Origin: Ulva prolifera
Taxonomy: Eukaryota > Chlorophyta > Ulvophyceae > Ulvales > Ulvaceae
Reading direction: 5' to 3'
NCBI GenBank assembly: GCA_023078555.1
Contig: CM041197.1
Coordinates: forward strand, 8,526,842-8,590,841
DNA: 64,000 nucleotides
Shown here: piece by piece, positions 1 to 10,900 of the stretch
How positions within the stretch are numbered: the stretch's first letter is position 1
Layout: each line of letters begins with the position of its first letter
Translations under genes and position numbers: made by a program
Notes under the pieces: model-generated
Told to the model about the DNA's origin: nothing
Databases searched by the model: none
The model's input: only the letters and a program-made list of their open reading frames with translations

Positions 1-960
1 CACAGATGCTGTGAAGGCTTGCTATCCAAATCGTTCCTCGCCATAGACCTTGAGGAACCATCTATGCATGCAAACTTTCGCGTCAGCGCCACAATCGTTG
101 GCTTCTGCGTGTAGCACTCTGGCTGAAGTAGGATTTGCTGTTCATCACAGCAAACTGCGAACACATGGTTGTATTTGCTGTGGCGTGTGCTCTGTACTCT
201 GCCGTATGGCAGTCTTTCACCGCGGTGTGGTTAGGTGTGCTCAGGCAAGCATTGGCCTCCCCAACCATACTGCACGAGTCCTCTGGTCGGAGGTGTACAA
301 CACAGAGCTCCCTTGATCTCACAGGTCTACTTTTTTTTATCCCAGCGCAGCCAGAACACCATGCAGCTGTCTGTTCCATAGTCTGGGAACAGGTGGAGCT
401 GCCTGCTTGCTGGTGATATGGAGCTGCCTGCTTGCTTCAACCTTGTCCGAGAGCAGATGTGGACCGATGCTGTGCCAGTGGCAGCTCAGACATGCGCTGC
501 TGCTCATCTCCGGGCGTGCACATTGCTCGAGAGGAACGCCTGTTGCCACAGAGCACTCAATGTACCGCCAGGCCCGGGCAGTGTTGCGTATGCCAGCATA
601 TGCCACCTCTGCCACTGAGCACCTCCCGATCACGGCTCACCTTGGCGGTCAGAGGCAAGGCGGGCAAGGCAGGCTCCCAAACAGGCTATCCCCCCGGGCT
701 GGCTTGCGGCCAACAGCGGCTGTGACAGTCAACGATAGTATAGTATTTGGTTGTGGATCGTATCGTTGATGGCCACAGCCGCTGTTGGCCGCACGCTCGG
801 CGAACAGCAGTGCGGCCACCACGAGCTTGCAGCTGCGGGGCCCCCTTGGACCCCGTGCCTGTTGGAAGCAGGCCCTCGCCTGCGGAGCACAGTGTTCCCG
901 CCCCAGCATCCACATACTTTGCGCGCGCCGAGTCGGATCCGCTCGGGGGGTCAGAACAGG
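1..960. other. No supported gene
   Basis: I see no coding exon here. The short overlapping ORFs in several frames have no recognisable domain. An imperfect inverted repeat around 719-790 (GCGGCTGTGACAGTCAACGA against its near complement) flanks a short centre. Otherwise nothing stands out. Confidence 0.5.
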
Positions 961-967
961 CCCTGCA

Positions 968-1325
968 CGTGACCACCTCGCTCAGCACACGACGAGGCCC
1001 TGTGAGTTGCGTACGGCTGCCTGAGGGGTTTCCAGGTGGTTTACCCCTTTGATGTGGGCTCCCGCTCATTTGAATGTAAAGTAAAGTAAAGTAAAATCTG
1101 AATTTACTGAGCCGTATCCTATTGGACATTGACAACTCCAAATTAACGGAACCACATATGCCGAAGGGGTAAACCACCTGGAAACCCCCCTCAGACAACC
1201 GTACGCAACTCATGTGGTGAACATTGACGCCTTGCTCATTTGAAGGTGTCAATGCCCTCTTAAGGGTACGCCTCAGTGAATGTCGTCTCAAGGATATGGC
1301 TGAATCCAGATCTACTTTACTTGAC
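968..1325. repeat. Nested cluster of SINE-like repeat copies
   Basis: Three pieces of the same dispersed repeat lie together. A plus-oriented head is at 968-1067 (starts GTGACCACCTCGCT). A minus-oriented copy is at 1074-1216, ending in a (GTAAA)n tail when read on the plus strand. A decayed plus-oriented 3' part is at about 1225-1325. The first two face each other, so 1000-1062 and 1163-1215 form a long inverted repeat. Other copies are at 7.8, 28.3, 42.1, 45.2, 49.0 and 50.7 kb. Long ORFs drawn through this cluster are repeat-derived. Confidence 0.8.
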
Positions 1326-1492
1326 TTTCGACAGCGGGGGTGGCGGGTGCGTCTATGCACATGCGCGGGAAGGTCGCTGGTGGGCTTTGCATATGATGTA
1401 GTATTGTAGCTCATTAGCTGAAGAGCGCGTCTGGTGCGGCGGGTGCTCGCGTTCTGAACAGGCCTGGCCGGGCCAGCCGGGTGGGCATGCAT

Positions 1493-1538
1493 GTGGCGAT
1501 CCACAGTGATTTGACCGCTACGCCACTGGATTGCCACA
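1493..1538. repeat. Palindromic hairpin repeat
   Basis: A member of a dispersed near-palindrome whose consensus arms are GTGGCAATCCAGTGATAT and its complement. Here the left arm has changes (GTGGCGATCCACAGTGAT) and the right arm ends CACTGGATTGCCAC. Confidence 0.75.
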
Positions 1539-1735
1539 GTCCACGTTGTCCCTGCGCTGCGGTTCCCATTGATGCTGGCAGCCTGATGGCAGCATATATG
1601 TCAACGTACAACAACTGCCCTGCAAGCTGGCGCCATGATCCGACGTAATGTGCCAACGTCATCGGTGACTTCAGCCCCTACGTCTCACCGCGGCATCACA
1701 TGTAGCCACTCATAGGACAAGTTCAGATCAAGTTT

Positions 1736-2304
1736 GGTGTGCTGTGCTGTGCTGTGCGTGCTGTGGTTGGACACTGGAGCCTTGTGCGCAGAGGAGCCCC
1801 ATGCTGTGATGTGCTGTGCGTGCTGTGGTCGGACACTGGAGCCTTGTGCGCAGAGGAGCCCCATGCTGTGCTGTGCTGTGCGTGCTGTGGTCGGACACTG
1901 GAGCCTTGTGCGCAGAGGAGCCCCATGCTGTGCTGTGCTGTGCGTGCTGTGGTCGGACACTGGAGCCTTGTGCGCAGAGGAGCCCCATGCTGTGCTGTGC
2001 TGTGCGTGCTGTGGTCGGACACTGGAGCCTTGTGCGCAGAGGAGCCCCATGCTGTGCTGTGCTGTGCGTGCTGTGGTCGGACACTGGAGCCTTGTGCGCA
2101 GAGGAGCCCCATGCTGTGCTGTGCTGTGCGTGCTGTGGTCGGACACTGGAGCCTTGTGCGCAGAGGAGCCCCATGCTGTGCTGTGCTGTGCGTGCTGTGG
2201 TCGGACACTGGAGCCTTGTGCGCAGAGGAGCCCCATGCTGTGCTGTGCTGTGCGTGCTGTGGTCGGACACTGGAGCCTTGTGCGCAGAGGAGCCCCATGC
2301 TGTG
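1736..2304. repeat. 62-bp minisatellite, about nine copies
   Basis: The motif GAGGAGCCCCATG recurs at 1791, 1853, 1915, 1977, 2039, 2101, 2163, 2225 and 2287, an exact 62-bp period with very few differences between units. Because 62 is not a multiple of three and the unit lacks stops in most frames, several long ORFs run through the array on both strands. These are by-products of the repeat rather than genes. Confidence 0.95.
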
Positions 2305-3198
2305 CAAGCCTGTGGCAGTACCACTCAGTACCACTCAGTTGCGCGGCAGCGCCGCGCGCCTGCCGGTCCGTGTGAGTGTGACTGTATGCGGTCACCAGCC
2401 CGTTTCTGTTTTGGGAAGATCGGAAGCTTCTAGATGACTCTCTCGGGTGAACCAGGACCATTGCTGCCGAATCGTGTTTGCACGGCGGTGCCCGTGCCAA
2501 CGCCGTCTCAGAGATGGCGTGCGGGAACGGTGTAAGAGGCCCCAGCCGCGTGCACGCTTCGCCGCCGAGGCTCCCATGCCCTGCTTGATTTGCCATGCGG
2601 CAGTTGGCACTGCACGGCGCCGGCCCACGCCACTGATGGCCACCGGCATGCATGCTGCACATGTGTACAACACTGGTGGCGATGCAGTCAGGGTCCGCTC
2701 GAGCTGGCCTGCAATGCTCATGCATGCCCATACTGCCTCCTCCGGTGCTGCACACACGTCAGTTATAGTTCAGAGATGCTATTCTGCATGCGTGCGGGAG
2801 TGCTGCCTTTGGTCGCCTCAGCTGCATCATGATTGCAACTGGCTGCAGCCGTACGGATGAGGCCGTCAGTGATCGCAGCCTGAACAGATGTGTCACCACA
2901 GCAGTTGTGAGCGCTCTGCTTGCTTCTCTCGCGGTGCTGCCCGCCCTGCCATCTTCATCCTTGTAGCACCATGGCCACAGCAGTTGTGAGTGTGCACGTG
3001 ACTAATGATCGTCAGTTGCGCTAGCTGATGCAAGATAGTTTGCATCGATGTATAACCAACCTGAAGAGATGCAAACAACTTGGCTGGGGAATCGGTGCAG
3101 CGATGACATGTGTGGCAGGGGCAGCGCAGTGCAAGTTGAAATGGACTTGCTGCATCGTGTGTCACATTCGTGTGTGGCTGGTGCGGAGATGGGCGAGC
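2305..3198. other. No supported gene
   Basis: No exon with a recognisable domain or convincing splice boundaries was found. The interval ends at the target-site duplication of the transposon that follows. Confidence 0.45.
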
Positions 3199-3206
3199 AT
3201 GGCGTG

Positions 3207-3330
3207 AGGGGGTCAACCACTCCCGCTACATGGTGGGCCCACCTACGGCGCGCAAGATCGGCTGCGATTTTGGCCGCTTGGGGAAGACTTTGGCTATTGT
3301 CTATGTTGAATGGGCATTCGTAGTGTAACA
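3207..3330 (+). repeat. Left terminal inverted repeat
   Basis: Begins AGGGGGTCAACCACTCCCGC. It matches the complement of 4517-4643 with only a few mismatches over about 120 bp. Similarity fades past GTAGTGT. Confidence 0.9.
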
Positions 3331-4516
3331 TCTCGCTGTTGGGGAGTCTCCCCATCGCAAACCCGGGTTTTGTCGAATTTCCGCGCTTTTCCCCAAACGA
3401 GGGTCGTTCATGCCCAAACGTGTGCCATTGCATCGAGAACACGTAGCACACTCAAAATATGCTATGATACTCACCGGGTTATGACATATTGCTTCTGTCA
3501 CATTTGTGGGTAGCGTTCGGTAAGTGAGGCACTATTCAACGGCGCGCTAGCTGATCGGGCCGACATGGCGGGGCGCTCACGCACTGGTCAGGCGACATGT
3601 CAGCATTGATTGGCAGCATATTGCGTGTTGAATATTGCGTGTTGAATATTGCGTGTTGAAGGACCCTGCCTCAATTTTATGTGCAATGGGGAATGCCCAT
3701 GTTTTGTAATGCACCGTCACATCTACACCTTATTTCACAGCATGTCACTCTAATGATACCGCAAAACTAATGCGCATCAATGATGTATCCACCGTGCATC
3801 CAGCATCCACCGCTCGATTGAAATGATTCGTTAGTGTACAATGGCGAGGCATGATCACAGCAGGCCAGAGTAACTCAAAACGTCTCCAGTGACACTACGC
3901 AAAAGATGACCTAAGCATACCTACGCCGACATCTTCGTTGAGAAGTACACACCTAGCAGGTGGACTGCAAAGCTCCGGATCATGCTCCATCACAAGGGCC
4001 TGTCAGGCCTGTCACAGGAATCAAGATACTCATGCGCCCCATGCCGATATCAAACGTTCTACGAGAGTGACGATCAATCAGGATCAGGCAGTGAAGCTTT
4101 GATATCTCGTGTGTAATTCAGTTTGAGCCACTATCCCATGCTACACACAGATCGCAGGTAGGACGCCCTGTCCGGATATCCAGAGATTCGGACCTATCCA
4201 GCATTATTAGAGGGATTAATACGACTCAAATTGCATAGCGTGCGTCACTATGTGGCCAGCCTCCAGGAAACTCAGCCGTATACAGCTTCATGAAGCCTCA
4301 CCAACGGGAAAAATGCACATACAGCCTTGCGATCACCAACAAGTGCTTTAAAGAGCTCATTTTAAAGGCGTTTGGGGACGCCTGCGAACGTTTGGGGAGG
4401 TTTGGGGAGGCGACTGAGCGTCTGGGCCGGTTGGGGAGCCAGCGTCGCGAAAGGCCGATATTCCCCAACCAGACGAGCCATATGGACGATCATGGGCCAT
4501 TTTCCCCACCCGAGTG

Positions 4517-4643
4517 AGATGACACACTACGAATCCCCATTCAACATAGACAATAGCCAAAGTGTTCCCCAAGCGGCCAAAATCGCAGCCGATCTTGCGC
4601 GCCGTAGGTGGGCCCACCATGTAGCGGGAGTGGTTGACCCCCT
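4517..4643 (-). repeat. Right terminal inverted repeat
   Basis: Complement of the left arm. On the plus strand it ends GGTTGACCCCCT, immediately followed by the second ATGGCGTG. Confidence 0.9.
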
Positions 4644-4886
4644 ATGGCGTGGTTCCAGCGAGAGCGGCCTGCAGCTGAAGAGAGTCATGCGGGAGATCGA
4701 CTCGATTTAAAGGAGAATTGAGCGCTGCGGGCACACCGAGTGGCAAAGTGACGACCCGCAGCGGGCTGTGGCTTACATGCGTTCCTGGGGTTGCCGGGGG
4801 TTTGTGGCTGTTGCGCCTCGCGGCTTTCTGTGGCTGTGTCAGCTTCAGAACGCTCGATGGGCGTAGTCGCAAGTGGTGCATTGCGG

Positions 4887-4894
4887 TATATAAG
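4887..4894 (+). promoter_or_regulatory. TATA box of the ELIP-like gene
   Basis: TATATAAG lies 109 bp upstream of the ELIP start codon at 5003. A TATA box normally sits about 25-35 bp before the start site, so transcription probably begins near 4915-4930 with a leader of about 80 bp. The transposon end at 4643 is close enough to affect upstream control elements. Confidence 0.65.
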
Positions 4895-5002
4895 TTGAGA
4901 CGGACCTACGCAGTTGCAACAACATTCAGTGATCCATTTAAACCCTTCAACCCTTGCAACATCGCTTCGATACTGTTTTCAGTCGTAGACGTCAACGCAA
5001 CA

Positions 5003-5755
5003 ATGATCGGCATTACAGCTCTCCCCGTCCGCGCGACCATCGTGTCAAAGCGTGGCAAGGCAACAGTAGCTCATGGTATCTCCGATACTGTGAAGGATAC
5101 CATCAAGCCTCGTGTGAACGAGCTCCGCCGGAACCAGCTGTCAGCTGGCACAACTGATGTCGGAAGTGCGTATTTACCTCGAAACCTTGCCATCCAAAAC
5201 TATCATGGCTGCCTTGTGTCCAGTGTACAGCATATGTTATGTCTTTATGGCGGTCACCGATGTTGATCCTGCTACATCTGTCACGCGTGGACGGCAAATG
5301 TTCTGTGTGGAGCTCACGTATCGCATACGTGAAAACATGCCAAGTGGAACTGGCCCAGAAGAGTGACCATGAGCCCGCTAAACAATCTGATAGTCACTCT
5401 CATCGCTTGTGCAGAGATAATGAAGTTCAGCGGTCCCGCCCCAGAGCTCATCAATGGGCGCCTCGCCATGCTCGGCTTCACAGCTGCCATGGGCGCCGAG
5501 CTTACTAGCCAAGAGACGTTCGTACAGCAGTTCTCGGATGCTCCGGTGACTATCATCGCCGTGTCAGCCCTTCTAGTGGTGGCGTCTTTGATTCCAATCG
5601 TTCGCGGCACCGCTGTCATGGATGACGGTGGTGGTGAGGGCGTTCGCCCAGGTGGCTTCAACGTCACCAATGAGCTGATCAATGGTCGCGCCGCTATGCT
5701 CGGCCTGTCGATCATGATCGCATATGAGGCTATCACTGGCGCAGCTCTGTTCTAG
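5003..5755 (+). CDS. ELIP-like chlorophyll-binding thylakoid protein
   Basis: Two exons, 5003-5165 and 5415-5755, with an intron GTGCGT...GCAG. The phases match and give 167 residues. The protein has three hydrophobic helices. Helices 1 and 3 carry the family motif ELINGR(L/A)AMLG at about residues 65-75 and 141-151, with the Glu, Asn and Arg that ligate chlorophyll in the light-harvesting superfamily. Helix 2 (about 99-117) has none. This arrangement and length fit early light-induced proteins, which bind pigment transiently in the thylakoid under light stress. The basic, Ser/Thr-containing N terminus (about 1-25) is consistent with a plastid transit peptide. The upstream TATA box and nearby transposon may matter for regulation. 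A related one- or two-helix stress protein is excluded by the two complete motifs. Confidence 0.9.
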
Positions 5756-6852
5756 ACGGGAAGACATCACATATAACCCATGCAGCACAGTCGGCCTGTT
5801 CCCGTTGGCAGAGCAGGCCTTGTAGATACCTTGAGCCTGACGTATCTACATATATGAAGGCAAATCTAGTATAGTGAATACGCTAGGGCGTCTTAGTCCA
5901 AGGAACCTAGCTTGCTCATTGTAACAGATATGGATACACCTTTGCTGCTTGTGAATTGTTTTCCTGGTATGTACCACGAGCCATGATAAATTGCTAGTGG
6001 ATTGTTGTGATGGTACACCACAAAAGTTGCAACCTATGACTAATAGCACATTGTTTTATATTGTGCCTTGCACAAAAAACAATCCAGCACTGGGGGTGGT
6101 GTGTGTGAGCGTGTTGAGTGTGGCCATTTATGTCTGGACATATTTGAGCAAATTGATCAAGTTGTGGCGTTGACCGTCTGCTGAGCTACACCGAAATTCC
6201 ACACATTGGCTTCATGTGGCAGCTAGTTTTTGCTTGGAAGCTGGAACTTTTTCCTCCTTGACACATCACGTCTGTATTGCAGCATGGATTGATTATTCAC
6301 GGATGCACCGTGTATTCGAAATTGGATTGCAGTGCCAATAGAGTGTTTTGTGAGTCATCAGTGTTCAAAACAGTTCACTCTGGCAGAGCATGGTTTGCAC
6401 CTAAAGTGCACCTAGCAGATGGGGAATGGTTCATTCATCGTGATGTGTGAGGGCCCCATGCTTGCCACCAACATGCTAGCACCACATTTGCCGCTGCAGT
6501 TTACATAGGAATATCTGCGAAACAGTGCGCTACACACCGAATTAATTGTACTACATGTGCGGAGATGATACCAGACTGGGCCATTAACTCTGCCAAGTGC
6601 AGGCATCAATACCTGGTTCACCAAATTCGAGTCGACATCAGACGACCCCATCTGCAGTCCTGGCTGTGCCGAGCACAGTTCAATCGGCGTCACCGGCGAG
6701 CAGGTCACCATGGCGGCAGGATGATTGATGATTGTTTGGAAGGTAGTGAAGTAGGCTGTTTGTCAGCCTCAATGCAGGCCATGGCATCCTGGGCAAGCTG
6801 CCCCTGCAGCGCCAGGCACCCCCCAGCCAGGTTCCTGCACAACCACGCACCA
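5756..6852. other. No supported gene; likely ELIP 3' UTR then spacer
   Basis: The first part probably holds the ELIP 3' UTR. A TGTAA motif, used as a polyadenylation signal in green algae, occurs near 5919. The rest is AT-richer spacer with no convincing exon. Confidence 0.4.
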
Positions 6853-7050
6853 TTGAAACGCCGCAGCCACACCGCAAGCAGCCTGGCACACACTGCAGCC
6901 ACATGCCAGGCTGAAACGCCGTAGCCACACTCCAGGTTGAAACGCCGCAGCCACACAACGCACAGCCACACGCCAGACTGAAACGCCGTAGCCACACGCC
7001 GCACAGCCACACGCCAGGCTGAAACGCCGCAGCCACACGCCGCTCCTGTA
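6853..7050. repeat. Imperfect tandem repeat of GAAACGCCGCAGCCACAC type
   Basis: The block GCTGAAACGCCGCAGCCACAC recurs about five times with spacer variation (CGTAGCC/CGCAGCC, AGGTTGAAACG). It is a decayed minisatellite. The Cys/Gly/Val-rich ORFs on the minus strand come from it. Confidence 0.8.
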
Positions 7051-7779
7051 CAGAACCCATGCACACAAACACACAGCAAGCCCGGGCAGCTGCACAGCAC
7101 TCAGGGTCCAACAGCTAGAGCATCGGTGCCTGTCCGACACATGCAGGCCTCAGCGGGTGAAACCGGTGCTGCGTGGCCGTGTCCGTGGTGGTCCAGCAAC
7201 ACTGTCAAGGGGGGAGCAGCAGCACAAGGCGCATCACGATGCCCCGCTGAGCGCTAACAGCGCCATGTTTGTATAACAATACTCCAGGTCGTATCTTCCC
7301 AGAGGTACCGATGCAAACCACATCCCGTAGACCTGGCAAGCAGCAGGCCAGTGCGCACCCAGCACTCCTTCACACCGCCATGCATGTGCACATGCAATCA
7401 CACATCTGATCATGCACGCGGCTGCTGGCCGGGGCTGCTGGCCGGGGCGAGCGGCTGATAGGGGAGCGTGCCGGCAGTTCCCCTGCCCACGCCGCCGCGT
7501 CGAGGCCGGGGCCTGTGTGCACAACCTCGGTGTGCCGCGTCAGCATATGTAATCGGCCGCTCTGCTGGTGGCTACATGGGCTACGCACACGGGCCTCGCC
7601 CTGGCCAGCAGCCGTGTCGGCCGGCGGCTGATTGGCAGGTGCGCAGCTTGCAGCTACATCCGACGGCGGATGATCATGCAACGGTGGCCGAGGGACCGCC
7701 GCTGCGCCGCAGCGCGGCTGCTGGTGCGGAGTACAGTCGATGTGGATGTGCGCGGGTGTGTCCTCAAAAGGACCCTGAC

Positions 7780-7879
7780 AACTCCGGATGATTGGGACCA
7801 CACATGCTGAGGGGATAAACCACCCAGATCCCCCCAGCAGACAACGATCCGCGGCGCACAGGGCCTCCTCCTGTGCCGT
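7780..7879 (-). repeat. SINE-like repeat, truncated copy
   Basis: On the plus strand it reads CTGACAACTCCGGAT..., then GATAAACCACCCAGATCCCCCC, then CAGGGCCTCCTCCTGTG. This is the 5' and middle part of the dispersed family in minus orientation, without the TTTAC tail. Confidence 0.7.
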
Positions 7880-7912
7880 TGAACCGCAGTGGCCACCTCT
7901 AGCAAGTCAGCG

Positions 7913-7961
7913 CTATGGCTGCTACACCACTGCATCCTCTGCAGTGGTGTCGCAGTCATAG
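7913..7961. repeat. Inverted repeat, 22-bp arms
   Basis: The arm CTATGGCTGCTACACCACTGCA pairs with TGCAGTGGTGTCGCAGTCATAG with two mismatches around a 5-base loop. The arms resemble half of the GTGGCAATCCAGTG palindrome arranged inside out. Confidence 0.65.
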
Positions 7962-10900
7962 CACATCGCGAAGCGCATGCATGCAGTGGTACGGCAGTCA
8001 TATCCGGCGATGCGCAGAGCACAAAGCAGCTGCGGGATGTGCATGAGGGGCCGCAGCCCTCCGGTGCAGGTACATGCATGGTTTGTGTGGCACCAGGCGC
8101 GGGCGCACCGCAGGGTGGCGTCGGGGGAGGTGGCGTGGGTGGCGCGCAGCTGCTCCTGCAGCTGCTCGAGGCGCGCGGCGAACGCCGCGTCGTCGCCGCC
8201 ACCGCCGCCGCCGCCGCGCATCATTGCGCCGGCGAGGCGCGGAGCAGGCACAGCACGCAGCAGCTCGGCGGTGGCCACGAGGGCACTCTTGCGGACGTAC
8301 GCGTCCGGGTGCTCCGCCACGGGGCCGTCCTGCAGGGCGCGGCGGCTGGGGAGGGGCGGGTCGTTCACATGGGCGCCCGCCATCGCATAACAGAGCACCA
8401 AAAGCACAATCAAGCTTTGGGCTGCGGTGAGGGAGGGGGTCAGGGGATGACGCAATGGGCACGGGCGCCCTTTCAGTGCCGGTGTGATCGAGTGACCGAG
8501 CGGATCACAATGAGCCAGCCTGTCCAGCGAAATACCCACACAGTCCACGGTTCAAGCATCTTGGCATGTGAATGTAAGGGGGGAATGGCAAGATCACGGG
8601 CCGTTGCATGGCAGAGCACCAGCACAAGCTACAACACTTGCCACGATCAACAGTGACACAAGGGGCATGTGGGAGGGGTCAGGGGGGGGGGGAGGGGGCA
8701 GGGGGGGGGGGGGGGGGGAAGGGGGTAGGGGCGCACCAGCAGTAGCTGCAGGACGACCATGCAGAGGCGGTCGGCGTCGGGCGTGAGGCGCGCGCAGTGG
8801 CAGAATGTGCCGAGCGTCGTCAGCAGCCGGCCAAACACGACCGCCTGCAGCAGCACACACGCACGTCACAGTGTGATCGCATGAGCTCGCGCCTGAAGCA
8901 GCACACAGCTAGTGCGAGGTCGTGCGACACCGAGGACACACAAGCGAGAACGAGCCGGGGGGCAGTGAGCGGCATGCATGCGGCCCATGCATCATGGTGC
9001 ATGACAGCATTAGCTAGTTTAGCTATTTGGTGCAGTGCCGTTGCGACAGTTGCCTGCATGCGCGCAGCACCGTCCAGCCTGACCTCTGCCGATGCCGGTT
9101 GGAGGTGAATCATGAGGCCTAACGAATCAAGCACGGTTACCCCGTTCTAGCAAGGAGCACCTGCTGGCGGAAGAGCAGTGCGCCACGGCTGTCCTCTGCG
9201 GTGCGGGTCAGCAGGTCGATCGTCCACGGCAGTGCGGCGGCGGCAAAGCGGTTTGCGGCTGCCTCTGCCGGGCCGCCCTGCAGCCGCCGCAGCGTCGCCG
9301 TTCCCCACACCCGCGTCTTTGCAGGGTCGTACTTGCCCCCCAGCAGTGGGGGGCCCGCCGCAGATCCAAGCCCCCCTGCGCCTGCACACCACGCTGTTGC
9401 CTGCGATGTACACAGGAAGGAGGCACCCACAAATTTGCGGGCTGAGACCGAAGCGCAGCAGTGGCGGCGTCGGCATCGTGAGCATGGCTAACGTGCTGCG
9501 GCCGCCGACCTTGCCCCGCCCCACAAGCATACACCGGCAGATCATGTCGCAGCGGACTGGCTCGTGCGGTCGTTGAAGGCCTCTAGGGCATGAGTCTCCA
9601 TGGCAGATTCGATAAATCGGAGGCTCTCAAGACAGCTGCCAGGTCACGCTCAAGACAGCGGACAGGGGACAGGAGCCAACGTCTGCACTACAGGCAATGC
9701 TGAGAGGGGGCAGCTGATATGCGCAAATATGTGCAATTGAAGCAAATCTGGAGCCACATCCTGAAGAGGAGCATCACCAGCAGACGCGTGATGCGATGCC
9801 GCACCAGGGATCGCAGAGAGGGGCGGCAGCAGCGGCCGGCCGGCGAGCTCGTGCGCGGCCGCACACAGGCCGTCCAGCACGAGCAGGCGCTGTGAGACGT
9901 CAACGCCCTCGGAGAAGATGTGGCTGATGGCGGCGCCGGGCGCGGCCTGCGGCGCGGCGGCGAGCACCGCCGCGAGGCTCCCGAGCCGCCGCCGGTCGGG
10001 GTGCATCGCGTCGGATGGCGGCGTCTGCTCGGAGGCCCACTCGGGAGGGGGGCTGTAGATGAGCGTGCGGAGGAGCTCCGGCGCAGCCTTGGCAACTTCT
10101 GTTGCCGGCGCTGCGCTGCAGGTGGATGTCACAGTCAGCGGGGGTGCCCCAGAGAGATGCACAAGCGCGCAGGGACATCCCCGTTGCTTTGGAAGGAAAA
10201 AGCGGGAATCATAACTTGTTGCTTCAGACGGCACGATGCGGAATGCCAAGGGACACATGCCACAGCACACGCAGCAGAGCACCCGATCGTGTGCTCTGCG
10301 AACATTTAGCAGCAGCGCGGCGTGCACGTCTGCTGCAAACAAAGAAAAGCCAACACGTATGCACACACGCGAGGTGCTTTGTCGGCGCCTCGACCTCGCG
10401 AAGGCCGCCGCGTTCAGCGGTGATACCGCACGCACCGCACGAGCTGCTCGAGTTTCTGCAGCGCCTCCACCTGCGCCACTGTCTTGCTGCTGTCGCGCAT
10501 CGCCGCCGCCAGCGTGTGTAGCTGCACTGGCCGCCACCGCTTATCAAGATCCATCGCGCGGCCGCCGCCCACGCCGTCCTCCTCTGGGGCGCCCCCGGGA
10601 ATCTCCACCGACACCTCGGACGACGCGTCGCTGTCGTCTGAGTCCGTGAGGGGGCCGCCCCCGGCGGCGGTGATCGGCGATCGCGCGGCGTGAGCTGCAG
10701 CGGAGGGATGCGGAGGGGGCCGCCGGGGTGTCCACCACAGCTCCTCTGGCAGGAGGGACAAGTCCTCGTCGCCGTAGAGCACCTGGAGGCCGTGCATTGA
10801 GTCAGCACTGCTGTTGTGTTGGTTTGGCGGCTGCTGGCCCAGGAGAAACAGCCGCAAAGGTGGAATGGGTGCATATGTTTGAGCTGTATTGGACTAGATG

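Larger units (their letters stand above)
3199..4651. mobile_element. Non-autonomous hAT-like DNA transposon
   Basis: The element spans 3207-4643 (1437 bp). It is flanked by the direct repeat ATGGCGTG at 3199-3206 and 4644-4651, an 8-bp target-site duplication. Its ends are AGGGGGTCAACC on one side and the exact complement on the other, within terminal inverted repeats of about 120-130 bp. The interior, especially 3520-4290, is AT-richer, has no long ORF, and contains a short triplicated ATTGCGTGTTGA motif near 3620-3660. TTGGGGA and its complement recur many times just inside both ends, as expected for transposase-binding subterminal repeats. An 8-bp duplication and subterminal repeats suggest the hAT superfamily, but no transposase is present to confirm it. 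It lies about 240 bp upstream of the ELIP TATA box. Confidence 0.9.

Noticed and set aside
686-1537. 283-codon minus ORF
   Set aside because: Runs through three nested repeat copies and a hairpin repeat; the same peptide fragments appear at every repeat copy.
1685-2755. Long minus-strand ORF of 356 codons and several plus ORFs over the 62-bp array
   Set aside because: They only exist because the repeat unit lacks stops; the peptide is the repeat read in three rotating frames.
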